Assembly (NCBI GenBank): GCA_029547205.1
Contig: JAKPPT010000072.1
Span: forward strand, 310,001 to 374,000
Length of the DNA: 64,000 bases
Origin: Spirochaetota bacterium
Lineage (GTDB): Bacteria; Spirochaetota; Spirochaetia; Treponematales; UBA12059
Direction of reading: 5' to 3'
This document shows, piece by piece, positions 1-7,872 of the stretch. How positions within the stretch are numbered: the first letter of the stretch is position 1; each line of letters begins with the position of its first letter. The translations under genes and the position numbers were made by a program. The notes under the pieces were generated by a model that made no database searches, was not told the origin of the DNA, and worked only from the letters and a program-made list of their open reading frames with translations.

Positions 1-531
1 AAGATTGGCAAAAAGATTTTCAAAAAACGATATAACACATTTGTACCTTCTAAGCTTGATAAGGTGCTCCGTTACCTTCGATATGTAGTATTGATATGGG
101 TGACTTATATGACAATAGTTTCTGGTAAGCTCATCTTCCAAGATTATGATCCTTATTTTACATTATTTAATTTTTGGACAAGTGAAGTTTCCTTAGCAGG
201 AATTATTATATTAACTCTAACACTGGTACTCTCATTGTTTGTTGAGCGTCCATTTTGCAAGTATGCCTGTCCTTTTGGCGCATTCCAGGGGTTATATAAC
301 CTTATAAGAATTTTCCCCATCAAACGAAATGTTGCTACATGCATTAACTGCAAAGCATGTGATAGAGCCTGTCCAATGAATATCGAAGTCTCAAAAGCAC
401 AGTCGGTGCGAGATCATCAGTGTATTTCCTGCCTTGAATGCACGAGTGAGGTTGCATGTCCTGTTACAAATACCGTGCTGCTTGCTCAGGGTAAATTTTC
501 CGATACGAGAGCAAAAGGAGATGTGTCATGA
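1..531 (+). CDS. Membrane polyferredoxin, NapH/NosR-like C-terminal part (5' truncated by window edge)
   Basis: The reading frame is open to base 1; the tracked GTG at 64 is internal, so the true start lies outside the window. The visible 176 residues hold two hydrophobic segments (about 28-48 and 57-80), then a CKYACP motif and two 4Fe-4S motifs, CINCKACDRACP and CISCLECTSEVACP. This order (membrane helices, C-x3-CP, two clusters) is that of NapH/NosR/YccM-type integral-membrane electron-transfer proteins, which pass electrons between the membrane and a redox partner. The gene overlaps the next one by ATGA, so the two are co-translated. The electron donor and acceptor cannot be named from this fragment. 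The family call is good; the specific function is unknown. Confidence 0.8.
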   Translation, partial: KIGKKIFKKRYNTFVPSKLDKVLRYLRYVVLIWVTYMTIVSGKLIFQDYDPYFTLFNFWTSEVSLAGIIILTLTLVLSLFVERPFCKYACPFGAFQGLYNLIRIFPIKRNVATCINCKACDRACPMNIEVSKAQSVRDHQCISCLECTSEVACPVTNTVLLAQGKFSDTRAKGDVS

Positions 532-1322
532 TAACTATTAAACGTCCGATTCTAGCACTAATTATCGTTTTAGGTATATTTGGCGGCATACTGCTATCGA
601 ATGCTCTAGGTTATTGGAAAACTGAAAGCACAAAAACACCAGCCACCATAAAAACTGGAACATTTGCTGGCATGGCTGATCCGGGAGACATTCGAGGTTC
701 CTATACATTTCTTGATATCGAAAAAGCATTTGCTATTGATGCAACGATTTTATGCTCTTCCTTTTCTACAGCTACCATTATTGTAAAACCAGAGGATAAA
801 GTAAACACGCTCGAAACCTTGTATGCTGGCAAGACTGGTACAAAAGAAATTGGTACTGACTCGGTACGATTATTTGTGGCACTTAGCAAGGGCATACCAT
901 ACAATCCTGGTGAAGGAACCGGCCTTCCACCCAATGCTGTACGCTACCTCATGCAAAATAAGCTCTTAACAGCTGAACTGGCTACCTTGTATCGAGTTAC
1001 AGAATTAGAAAGCAGTGTACCATCCCAAACTCCACCCGTAAGCAGTGAACAGGCAACAACTTCGCAAACAAATCAAAGCACTGGTGGTACTGCATCACAA
1101 ACTACCAGTGAACACACCAGCCTGCCAAAAACCGTCACAGGTAGTACAACATTTGCTGATGTGTTATCGTGGGGATTAACAGAAAAAGAAATAGAAACAA
1201 TTATTGGATTTCCTCTTCCACAAAAGACTGCTGTAATAAAAGATGCAGTAACAAGCCAAGGAAAATCGTTTGGAACAATTAAGACTGCACTACAAGAATT
1301 AATTAATAAGAAGAACCAGTAA
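528..1322 (+). CDS. Membrane-anchored protein with two related segments, partner of the polyferredoxin
   Basis: 264 residues. An N-terminal hydrophobic segment (about 7-28) acts as signal or anchor, so the rest is probably extracytoplasmic. Two segments resemble each other: one near residue 55 (IRGSYTFLDIEKAF) and one near 205 (VTGSTTFADVLSWG). They are separated by a Ser/Thr/Gln-rich linker at about 165-200. A similar G-x-x-TF-x-[DE]-[VI] pattern occurs, as far as I recall, in proteins fused to or beside membrane ferredoxins, but I cannot name the family. AAGGAG stands 7 nt before the ATG, which overlaps the preceding stop. It most likely works with the upstream polyferredoxin; its role is not known. 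Confidence 0.6.
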   Translation: MITIKRPILALIIVLGIFGGILLSNALGYWKTESTKTPATIKTGTFAGMADPGDIRGSYTFLDIEKAFAIDATILCSSFSTATIIVKPEDKVNTLETLYAGKTGTKEIGTDSVRLFVALSKGIPYNPGEGTGLPPNAVRYLMQNKLLTAELATLYRVTELESSVPSQTPPVSSEQATTSQTNQSTGGTASQTTSEHTSLPKTVTGSTTFADVLSWGLTEKEIETIIGFPLPQKTAVIKDAVTSQGKSFGTIKTALQELINKKNQ

Positions 1323-1330
1323 TATGATCT

Positions 1331-1375
1331 ATGCTCAGTCTGATGTATGCCTTGTACATACCCTGGACTGAGCAT
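1331..1375. terminator. Hairpin between convergent genes
   Basis: A perfect 10-bp inverted repeat, ATGCTCAGTC / GACTGAGCAT, lies in the 67-bp gap between two convergent genes. The T-tail is poor on both strands, so a bidirectional terminator is likely but not certain. Confidence 0.5.
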
Positions 1376-1389
1376 GGTTTATTACTAGC

Positions 1390-2526
1390 TTACACTGTCC
1401 ATCGTACAAGCCAGCGTGTCTCCTTACCGTCAATAATTTTTAAATGCCGTGCGTGCTGTAATGCCATGACAGCAGCAAAATCCTCACGATCACAAAAAGA
1501 AGAAATATCAAAGCCCTTATAGTATCGCTCAAAATGATTTTTTAGCTGTGCATAGAGATTTTCTGTTTCTTGTTTATTAGAAATTCTATTACCATACGGA
1601 GGATCGGTTATTACAAATCCATGATCGCTCATTGGTTTTGTTGTTCTAAAATCAGATACAGTAAAAAATATGCCTGGTTTATGAGGACTATCTGATAGAG
1701 GAACTTCGGCATAGCGTGCATTTTGCTTTGCCTGTTGTATCATTGCTGGATCTATATCCGAAGCCGTAATATAAAATTTCGATTGTGTTCGTACATTTTC
1801 TTGTGCTTTACGTTTCGCTTCCTGTACCGATTTCCCATCATAGCAGGCATAGTGTTCCCATGCAAAATTTCTGTTGAGACCGGGAGCTCGATGCAGCGCA
1901 TACAGTGCTGCATCAATTGCAATCGATCCCGTTCCGCAAAACATATCAGTGAGTTGATTTGATGCTTTCCATCCAGCATTGAAAAGGCTTGCAGCTGCAA
2001 GAGTTTCTTTGAGCGGGGCAAGTCCGGGATATTTTCGGTATCCTCGTTTCGAAAGCGGCATTCCACATAGATCAAGTTCAACGGTACAATTAGATTTGTA
2101 TATATGAATTCGAGCCTTGATTGTGGCACCTGTTTCCGGCATACGCTGAATATGGTAGTAATTACAGAGTCTTGTATATGCAGCTTTTTGCACCATTGCC
2201 TGAATTGTGCTCTGTGATTGCAACGAAGAATCCTGAATGCGTACTTTTTCAATAATTAATTTATCGGTTTGCTTAAGTATTGATTCCCATGGTAGCTCAT
2301 AGACTGAATCAAAAAGCTCATCAAAATTGGTAACTGGAAATTCACCAAAAATTGCAAAGAGATTATCAGCGGTTCGTACATTAACCAAAAGCTCCGCTAT
2401 GTGTGTATCATCAACGACACAATCAATTCTGCCAGGCTTACGCTGCTGCTCTGTAATTCCATAGTATTTAAGCTCACGAGATAAAATTGGTTCAATTCCC
2501 GGTGAGCATGATGCAGAAATTTTCAT
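1390..2526 (-). CDS. THUMP-domain class I RNA methyltransferase (RlmL/RlmK N-terminal-like)
   Basis: 378 residues, about the length of the methyltransferase unit of the UPF0020 family. The N-terminal ~160 residues fit a ferredoxin-like plus THUMP RNA-binding region. The C-terminal half is a Rossmann methyltransferase with the SAM-binding motif DMFCGTGSIAIDAA and the catalytic N6/N2-type motif TDPPYG. The closest known roles are guanine-N2 methylation of 23S rRNA (RlmL type) or tRNA (Trm14 type); the sequence does not decide between them. An AAAAGGA ribosome site lies 7 nt before the ATG. It starts 2 nt after the cation transporter stop, so the two form one minus-strand transcription unit. Confidence 0.85.
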   Translation of the reverse strand: MKISASCSPGIEPILSRELKYYGITEQQRKPGRIDCVVDDTHIAELLVNVRTADNLFAIFGEFPVTNFDELFDSVYELPWESILKQTDKLIIEKVRIQDSSLQSQSTIQAMVQKAAYTRLCNYYHIQRMPETGATIKARIHIYKSNCTVELDLCGMPLSKRGYRKYPGLAPLKETLAAASLFNAGWKASNQLTDMFCGTGSIAIDAALYALHRAPGLNRNFAWEHYACYDGKSVQEAKRKAQENVRTQSKFYITASDIDPAMIQQAKQNARYAEVPLSDSPHKPGIFFTVSDFRTTKPMSDHGFVITDPPYGNRISNKQETENLYAQLKNHFERYYKGFDISSFCDREDFAAVMALQHARHLKIIDGKETRWLVRWTV

Positions 2527-2528
2527 GA

Positions 2529-3416
2529 TTATTCCTTTTGAGTTTTATTTGGTTCAAGGTGAATGGTAGGTTCAATTGCCATTGTCTCTCGTATATCATT
2601 TTCTATAGAAGAAATCAGTGTATGAGCATTATTCATATTCATGTTTCCATCTACACGAGCATGAACCGTTAGTTCTATATGCTCTCCATATTTATGGACA
2701 TGGAAATGGTGCAAATCAGATACCTCAGGATACTTTTCATGAACCAGTGCCTGTACCTGATTCTGAATCTCATCAGAAGCTTCTTCTCCCATAAGTGGAT
2801 TCGCTGCAGCTTTAATTATAGTATATGCTGCATATAAAATGAGCACTGCAACTACCATAGCGAGGATTGAATCTATCCACCAGAAAAATTTATTTACGCC
2901 CATACCGATTAGCACAATGATAGACGAAATCGCATCGCTCCGATGATGCCAGGCATCGGCTATAAGCGTTTGTATATGATGTTTTTTACCAAGATAAAAT
3001 GAATACTGTGCAAGCAATTCCTTTACAATAATACCAAAAACAGTAATAATAATTGCGAATGCTGAATATTTTACGGATACGTGGTTTCTTAAATTGTTTA
3101 TTGCATCTTGAAAGAAATTAAAGCTGACAAAGCCAAGCATGGTTCCCATAATGATTGATGCAATGAGCTCTGCTCTTCCATGACCAAATGGATGCATTTT
3201 ATCCTTAGGTTTACCAGAAATCCATGCACCAACAATTACAATTATCGAAGTAAATGTATCAGATAATGTATGCCAGGCATCGGCTATAAGTGCTATTGAC
3301 CCTGTAGTTATTCCTGCAATGAGTTTTACAACAAACAGTAAACTGTTTACCACTGTGGAAACAATGCCCTCTGCGTACGAACTCGCTTGCCGTTTTTGTT
3401 TTGTTGCTGCACTCAT
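2529..3416 (-). CDS. Cation diffusion facilitator (CDF) family metal efflux transporter
   Basis: I place the start at 3416 (MSAATKQKRQ), not the tracked 3533, because AGAAGGAG precedes it and the upstream extension runs into the tRNA terminator. The product is 295 residues. The CDF fold shows as six hydrophobic segments; the zinc-site helices II and V carry the duplicated patterns DAWHTLSD and DAWHHRSD (H-x3-D). A His-rich C-terminal cytoplasmic domain follows (HHFHVHKYGEH). Such proteins export Zn2+, Fe2+ or Mn2+ by proton antiport as homodimers. The HxxxD site is typical of Zn or Fe/Mn members; which metal is not clear. It is co-transcribed with the downstream rRNA methyltransferase gene. 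Confidence 0.9.
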   Translation of the reverse strand: MSAATKQKRQASSYAEGIVSTVVNSLLFVVKLIAGITTGSIALIADAWHTLSDTFTSIIVIVGAWISGKPKDKMHPFGHGRAELIASIIMGTMLGFVSFNFFQDAINNLRNHVSVKYSAFAIIITVFGIIVKELLAQYSFYLGKKHHIQTLIADAWHHRSDAISSIIVLIGMGVNKFFWWIDSILAMVVAVLILYAAYTIIKAAANPLMGEEASDEIQNQVQALVHEKYPEVSDLHHFHVHKYGEHIELTVHARVDGNMNMNNAHTLISSIENDIRETMAIEPTIHLEPNKTQKE

Positions 3417-3472
3417 ACCACTAATCTGCTCCTTCTTACTGCAATTTTGAATAATAACCTTTAGTGTAAAAA

Positions 3473-3506
3473 AAAACCTGTGAGAACGTTTGGTCCCACA
3501 GGTTTT
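3473..3506 (-). terminator. Rho-independent terminator after the tRNA pair
   Basis: On the minus strand AAAACCTGTG pairs with CACAGGTTTT around a 14-nt loop and is followed by a run of nine T. It sits downstream of the two minus-strand tRNAs and upstream of the CDF gene. Confidence 0.85.
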
Positions 3507-3580
3507 CCTGCTGCACAATGCCCGGCAATGCATAGCAATGCATGCCTGATCCGTTACTGTTTTGTCTCAGTATCCTCAAT

Positions 3581-3652
3581 TAGCCCCTAGGGGAATCGAA
3601 CCCCTCTTTAAAGATTGAGAATCTTTTGTCCTAACCGATAGACGAAGGGGCC
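3581..3652 (-). tRNA. tRNA-Glu (anticodon CTC)
   Basis: The minus strand folds as a cloverleaf. The acceptor is GGCCCCT/AGGGGCT, with a G-U pair at 1-72. The anticodon stem AAAGA/TCTTT encloses the loop TTCTCAA, giving CTC (reads GAG). The T arm is GGGGTTCGATTCCCC. The 5' end GGCCCCTTCGTCTA is typical of bacterial tRNA-Glu. CCA is not encoded. Confidence 0.95.
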
Positions 3653-3664
3653 AGGATAAAAAAA

Positions 3665-3737
3665 ATTCCCCAGGGAGGATTCGAACCCCCACAAGCAGAT
3701 CCAGAGTCTGCCGTGCTACCATTACACAACCGGGGAA
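3665..3737 (-). tRNA. tRNA-Gln (anticodon CTG)
   Basis: A cloverleaf on the minus strand. The acceptor is TTCCCCG/TGGGGAA with the weak U1-A72 pair usual for tRNA-Gln. The anticodon stem GCAGA/TCTGC has the loop CTCTGGA, giving CTG (reads CAG). The T arm contains GGTTCGAATCC. It lies 12 nt upstream of tRNA-Glu and shares its terminator. CCA is not encoded. Confidence 0.95.
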
Positions 3738-3782
3738 GGTGTTCATAAAATACCGCATAACAATTATTTTGTCAATAATTCT

Positions 3783-4688
3783 TCAAGCGCTACAAGCAGC
3801 AAAAAGATCCAGAAACTGTTGCTTTTTAAATAATTGTGCATAGGTACGAGCGCTCATGCCTAGCTTATCAGCAATGTCAGGATTTGCATGGTAGCGCACC
3901 AATAGCTCTACACAATCAAAATCATCTGCCCCTACTGCAATAATGAGTGCAGTCTGTCCGTCCTTGCTCGCAAGATTTGGATTTGCCCCATTAGACAACA
4001 GCAAATGAACAATAGTTTTATCTTTAACCTGAACCGCATCCATGAGCGGAGAATACCCGCGATCTTCACTCTGTATATCAATTGATGCACCATGTGCTAA
4101 AAGCAGTTTTACAATTTCAGCATGTTTTTTTCGTACAGCAATACAGAGTGCTGGTACTCCATGTTTATCCCGAACATCGGGGTGGTACCCGGATTCAATA
4201 AATAAATTTACTGCTTCCGCATCATTCTCTTCGATACAGCGAATAAAAGAATCGGTATGCCAGGAAATTCCCTTCTCCAGTAATGTCATACGAGCTCGAG
4301 TTCTCTGCTCCTGAATATACCACTCATCTTTTTCGACTTCGAAATACAATGATAGTTCACCTTCGGTATCAAAAACAGTAAAACCATCAAGCCAGGGTGG
4401 CATTGTACAGTATTCACACAAACGATAGAGCGCTACATGTTTACCTTTTCCTTTAATATACCCAACAAAAAATGGCAGCCATGATGCATGAATGAGCGTA
4501 TCTTCCGTTACAACAAAAATGCAATGGGTAATATCTTTGAACAGGGATTCAATAAACTGAGAGGATTCCTGTTTCCATGCTTCGGTGATTTTTATGACAA
4601 GTGAAGGTATTGATTGAAATAAAAGCGAAGCTTTAATGCTCTTGCCTGCCTCAATTGATTCTCCGCTTACCAGTATAGCTACCTTCAT
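3783..4688 (-). CDS. Ankyrin-repeat protein with N-terminal alpha/beta (possibly TIR-like) domain
   Basis: 301 residues, no signal peptide, so cytoplasmic. Residues ~1-125 form an alternating hydrophobic/polar domain beginning MKVAILVSG, with HCIFVVTEDTLIHASW followed by a probable helix. That strand-Ser/Thr-x-S-W pattern recalls TIR or nucleoside-deoxyribosyltransferase-like folds, but no catalytic Glu is evident at the usual TIR position. From about residue 145 to the end lie four to five ankyrin repeats, with clear units around HGVPALCIAVRKKHAEIVKLLL and DGQTALIIAVGADDF. Ankyrin stacks mediate protein binding. Treponemes carry several such proteins of unknown role. The ribosome site is weak (GGAA close to the ATG). 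The repeat call is firm; the N-terminal fold is inference. Confidence 0.75.
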   Translation of the reverse strand: MKVAILVSGESIEAGKSIKASLLFQSIPSLVIKITEAWKQESSQFIESLFKDITHCIFVVTEDTLIHASWLPFFVGYIKGKGKHVALYRLCEYCTMPPWLDGFTVFDTEGELSLYFEVEKDEWYIQEQRTRARMTLLEKGISWHTDSFIRCIEENDAEAVNLFIESGYHPDVRDKHGVPALCIAVRKKHAEIVKLLLAHGASIDIQSEDRGYSPLMDAVQVKDKTIVHLLLSNGANPNLASKDGQTALIIAVGADDFDCVELLVRYHANPDIADKLGMSARTYAQLFKKQQFLDLFAACSA

Positions 4689-4755
4689 AGTTCCAACAAC
4701 AGTTCCTTACTACATTATTCGGCACAAATTGTACTTACAGTATGAATGTATTTTG

Positions 4756-7752
4756 CTATTCATACAAGCACTTTTTTAGGCGGCTCAGTACCTTGATATC
4801 ATGAATGATAACTGACCATGCACCGCGATCATATGAAACAGTACCGCACACCAGAAAAGCAGTATAGAGCCCTAAAATTTCACGGTATTGCGTATATGTA
4901 TCGGGGAAAATCACGGTTTCATAGATGCCTTTTCTATCAAAAAATGAATAAAAACTCATGATATCACCCGTTGATGCAGTAACTTCTTTAGCAGTCACTT
5001 TAATTCCCAGAAGACAGACTTCTACACCATCATACTGCTTGAGTCTATCTGATTCGATAAAGGGCAGCATGCTATGTGTGTTGCTATAGCGTTGTGCTCT
5101 GCTGTAAAAAAGATCGGCATAAGAGGTGCTCATGAGTACACCAAGCATGGAAAGTTCATCGGTAAGTTTTACCTGATTCGTATAATCAGCAAATCCATAT
5201 GTAAGGAGCGAGGGCAAAGCGGTTAATACTGCTGAGCTATCGCCATGATGACGCTTCCACTGATAGTACACCCACAGCATAAGCGGACGGTTGAGCCGAT
5301 ACTGTTCTGGCTGCTCAAAGAGGGTTTGCTGTTTCTTTTGAATATAGGCAATATCATCACATGCACCGGAACGCACAAGTATACGACATGTTTCATAGGA
5401 TGGTGCAGTCCTTGCAAGCAAATCAAAAAAATCTTCAAATAACCCAGCACGGTTTCGTTCTGCAACAATGTCAAGAAGCACAGTGCTTGCAATGCAGCCT
5501 ATCTGCATGAGCCCTGCCCTTATTGTTGTTCCGGATACCGTATAGTGCATTTCACTGTGCTGTACTGATGGCTGCGCTATGGAAAATCCCAGCCGTTTTG
5601 CTTCCTCGATATAAGTTTGCACGGCATAAAATCCTCCGCCATTATTGATTACCGCAGTGATAAAAACTCCCGGGTAATATGCCTTCATCCATGCGAGCTG
5701 GTATGAAACAAGCGCATAGGATGCTGAGTGCGCCTTACAGAATGAATACCCGCGAAATGATTCAATCATAGCCCAGAGGGCAGCAGCATCGGCTTCTCTT
5801 ATGCCATTACGATGGCATCCTTCAAAAAACTGCGCGCGATACTGCTCAAGCATTCCTTTCTTTTTTGAAAGCACTTTTCTGAGCCTGTCTGCATCTGCAG
5901 GGGAAAAACCTGCTGCAGCAATGGCTACCCGCGAAACATCTTCCTGATACACCATGATTCCATATGATGCACTCAGTACGGTTTCTACCATAGCAGGTAG
6001 TTTTTTCCAGTGTTTGCCGTGAAGTCGATCGACAAACTCATTGATATAGGAATTTGCGGCAGGTCGTATGATTGAACTTGCAATCACAAGATGTTCAAAA
6101 TCTCCTCGCTGCATTTTTTGAAGCAGATGGCGGGTTGCAGGCGATTCAATATAAAATATCCCTATGGTATGTCCGCTCCGTATGAGTTCCTCTGCATGAG
6201 AATCATTAAGCACCGAATTATCATTCCAGGCAATGGCTGGCCCGGCGTTACTCTTGTGAATCTCATCAATGCAATCTCGAAGTACAGCAAGCGAGCGATT
6301 GCCTAAAATATCGATTTTAACGAATCCCGCCTGTTCCGTACCGTCTTTCTCCCATGCAAGCACAGGAAAACCAAGTGGTGACATCTGGAGGTGGGTATAG
6401 TAGGTTATTGGAAGCGGAGTTATTACAATGCCACCTGGATGTGTTCCAATATAGTGCGGAACATCAAGTAATAGTGACGATGCATACCGTATATCTTCAG
6501 GCAGCGTATTCCTATACCAATACTGTTCAGTGAATCTCCCAGCTTGTTCCGCTGTATAGCCAAGCGCCAGGGCAGCTTCACGCACTGCACTCCGCACAGA
6601 AAAGGTACAGTGATCTGCAACCATACCGGCATGATCTTTGTACTGTTCAAAAATTTTTACAAGCACTGCATGGCGCTCATCCCAGGGAAAATCAATATCG
6701 ATATCGGGAGGATCTGTTCGGGCTTCATTGAGAAAGCGTTCAAAAAATAAATCATGTGCAAGCGGATCGATATGCGTTATGCCAAGTAAATACGATACAA
6801 TGCTCGACGCTCCACTACCCCGCCCACACGTCCGCGGACAGAGCTTGACAATATCCTGCACCACAAGAAAGTATGCAGAAAATCTTTTTTCTTGGATAAT
6901 TCGCAGTTCATATGCAAGCCGCTCATGCACAGCTTGCGATGGCTGCTTGTATCGATGTGGGATTGCGGCATAGCAACGGTGCGCAAGTTCCTGTGCAGAT
7001 TCAGCATCACTGTATGTACAGTACGCAGGAAACACCGGAACCGGAGAAAAACATTCTTGGGCATGCATGGCTGTAGTAGCAAGCTGTTCTGCAGCATGAA
7101 CTGCCTCTGGAAAAGCAGAAAATTCTGAGTGCGCCTCATCTGCCGTAATCAATTGAGGCATGTGCGTATCCCAATCTTTTTCAAGATCCCGGACACGGCA
7201 ACGACGATCGATAGCGTCAAGCAGCCTGAGTCGATCAAGGTCCTTAACATCATGCCAGCATCCCCTGACAACTGCCAGACAGGGTATCCCTGCCTGCTGT
7301 GCCGCTTGTGCATGAGCAAACAGAGGAGTGCCCGATTCAAGTGCATAGTATATGTGTTCACTGCATTCCTCACGCAGACGAGTCAAAAGATCTGTGTTGG
7401 TTCCTGCAAGAATAAGACCATGAAGGTTATGGCTGAGCAGTGACACAGCAAGGCTGCTCCCTGTACACAGTCTTTCGGTTATCACTGCACAGAGTGTTCC
7501 AAATCCGTCTCTGTCGAGCGGCCATGCATACAGCCGGGAATTTTTGGTTTCCTTAAAGCATACCCCTGGAATGAGCGTCATATCATACTGCGCTGCTGCC
7601 GTGACAAGCTCCGGGAGACCATACAAATTGCTTTCATCGGTAACAGAACAGACTCTGTAGCCTGCCCGAACAGTTAGGCACATTAGCTTCTCGGGTGCAA
7701 GTGCACCATGCATGAGACTATACCAGGATGTCAGACCAAGTGCCGGTATCAT
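4756..7752 (-). CDS. DNA polymerase III alpha-like subunit, short DnaE2/ImuC-like form
   Basis: The tracked start (7785) is a TTG. I prefer the ATG at 7752 (MIPALGLTSWYS) because the PHP homology begins there; this gives 998 residues. The polymerase core is intact: PDIDIDF supplies two catalytic aspartates and FVKIDILG the third. The PHP domain has lost its metal ligands: the usual HLHVHSEYS is replaced by ALGLTSWYS, and TDHGN by TDESN. The chain ends after the OB-fold region (EVCLLGIKVTAKEV), without the C-terminal tail of replicative DnaE (about 1150 residues). Length and architecture fit DnaE2/ImuC translesion polymerases, normally partnered by ImuA and ImuB, which are not in this window. 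No Shine-Dalgarno is seen, and a 22-bp palindrome overlaps the start region. Confidence 0.85.
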   Translation of the reverse strand: MIPALGLTSWYSLMHGALAPEKLMCLTVRAGYRVCSVTDESNLYGLPELVTAAAQYDMTLIPGVCFKETKNSRLYAWPLDRDGFGTLCAVITERLCTGSSLAVSLLSHNLHGLILAGTNTDLLTRLREECSEHIYYALESGTPLFAHAQAAQQAGIPCLAVVRGCWHDVKDLDRLRLLDAIDRRCRVRDLEKDWDTHMPQLITADEAHSEFSAFPEAVHAAEQLATTAMHAQECFSPVPVFPAYCTYSDAESAQELAHRCYAAIPHRYKQPSQAVHERLAYELRIIQEKRFSAYFLVVQDIVKLCPRTCGRGSGASSIVSYLLGITHIDPLAHDLFFERFLNEARTDPPDIDIDFPWDERHAVLVKIFEQYKDHAGMVADHCTFSVRSAVREAALALGYTAEQAGRFTEQYWYRNTLPEDIRYASSLLLDVPHYIGTHPGGIVITPLPITYYTHLQMSPLGFPVLAWEKDGTEQAGFVKIDILGNRSLAVLRDCIDEIHKSNAGPAIAWNDNSVLNDSHAEELIRSGHTIGIFYIESPATRHLLQKMQRGDFEHLVIASSIIRPAANSYINEFVDRLHGKHWKKLPAMVETVLSASYGIMVYQEDVSRVAIAAAGFSPADADRLRKVLSKKKGMLEQYRAQFFEGCHRNGIREADAAALWAMIESFRGYSFCKAHSASYALVSYQLAWMKAYYPGVFITAVINNGGGFYAVQTYIEEAKRLGFSIAQPSVQHSEMHYTVSGTTIRAGLMQIGCIASTVLLDIVAERNRAGLFEDFFDLLARTAPSYETCRILVRSGACDDIAYIQKKQQTLFEQPEQYRLNRPLMLWVYYQWKRHHGDSSAVLTALPSLLTYGFADYTNQVKLTDELSMLGVLMSTSYADLFYSRAQRYSNTHSMLPFIESDRLKQYDGVEVCLLGIKVTAKEVTASTGDIMSFYSFFDRKGIYETVIFPDTYTQYREILGLYTAFLVCGTVSYDRGAWSVIIHDIKVLSRLKKCLYE

Positions 7753-7753
7753 T

Positions 7754-7775
7754 ATACTATACATTTGTATAGTAT
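7754..7775. promoter_or_regulatory. Perfect 22-bp palindrome at the start of the dnaE-like gene (candidate operator)
   Basis: ATACTATACA-TT-TGTATAGTAT: both 10-bp arms match exactly. It lies immediately upstream of the preferred ATG and over a plausible minus-strand -10 (TATACA, 15 nt after TTGATT). The position would let a bound dimer block initiation. The regulator is unknown; a LexA-type SOS repressor is one candidate, given the polymerase type. Confidence 0.6.
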
Positions 7776-7840
7776 TTTTATGCAAAAATCAACCTGCACA
7801 GAGGATTTTTTTATGATACAGTGAGCTTGCCTGTTTTTTA

Positions 7841-7849
7841 TGGTATAAT
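7841..7849 (+). promoter_or_regulatory. Extended -10 promoter element of the ZIP transporter gene
   Basis: TGGTATAAT is a TGn-extended consensus -10 with no good -35. A ribosome site AAAGGAG follows about 10 nt before the ATG at 7873. Confidence 0.6.
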
Positions 7850-7872
7850 CTACCCCAAAAGGAGCATACAGA

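Noticed and set aside
1752-2252. 166-residue ORF within the THUMP methyltransferase gene
   Set aside because: Same strand, different frame, with basic/Cys-rich composition; the methyltransferase frame has clear motifs.
3576-3758. 60-residue minus-strand ORF
   Set aside because: It lies across the two tRNA genes and is not a protein gene.
4756-7752. Intein or frameshift in the dnaE-like gene
   Set aside because: The frame is continuous and the polymerase motifs are in normal order and spacing.
7754-7775. Calling the palindrome a LexA box outright
   Set aside because: I know of no treponemal consensus that it matches, and the gene's regulation cannot be shown from one site.
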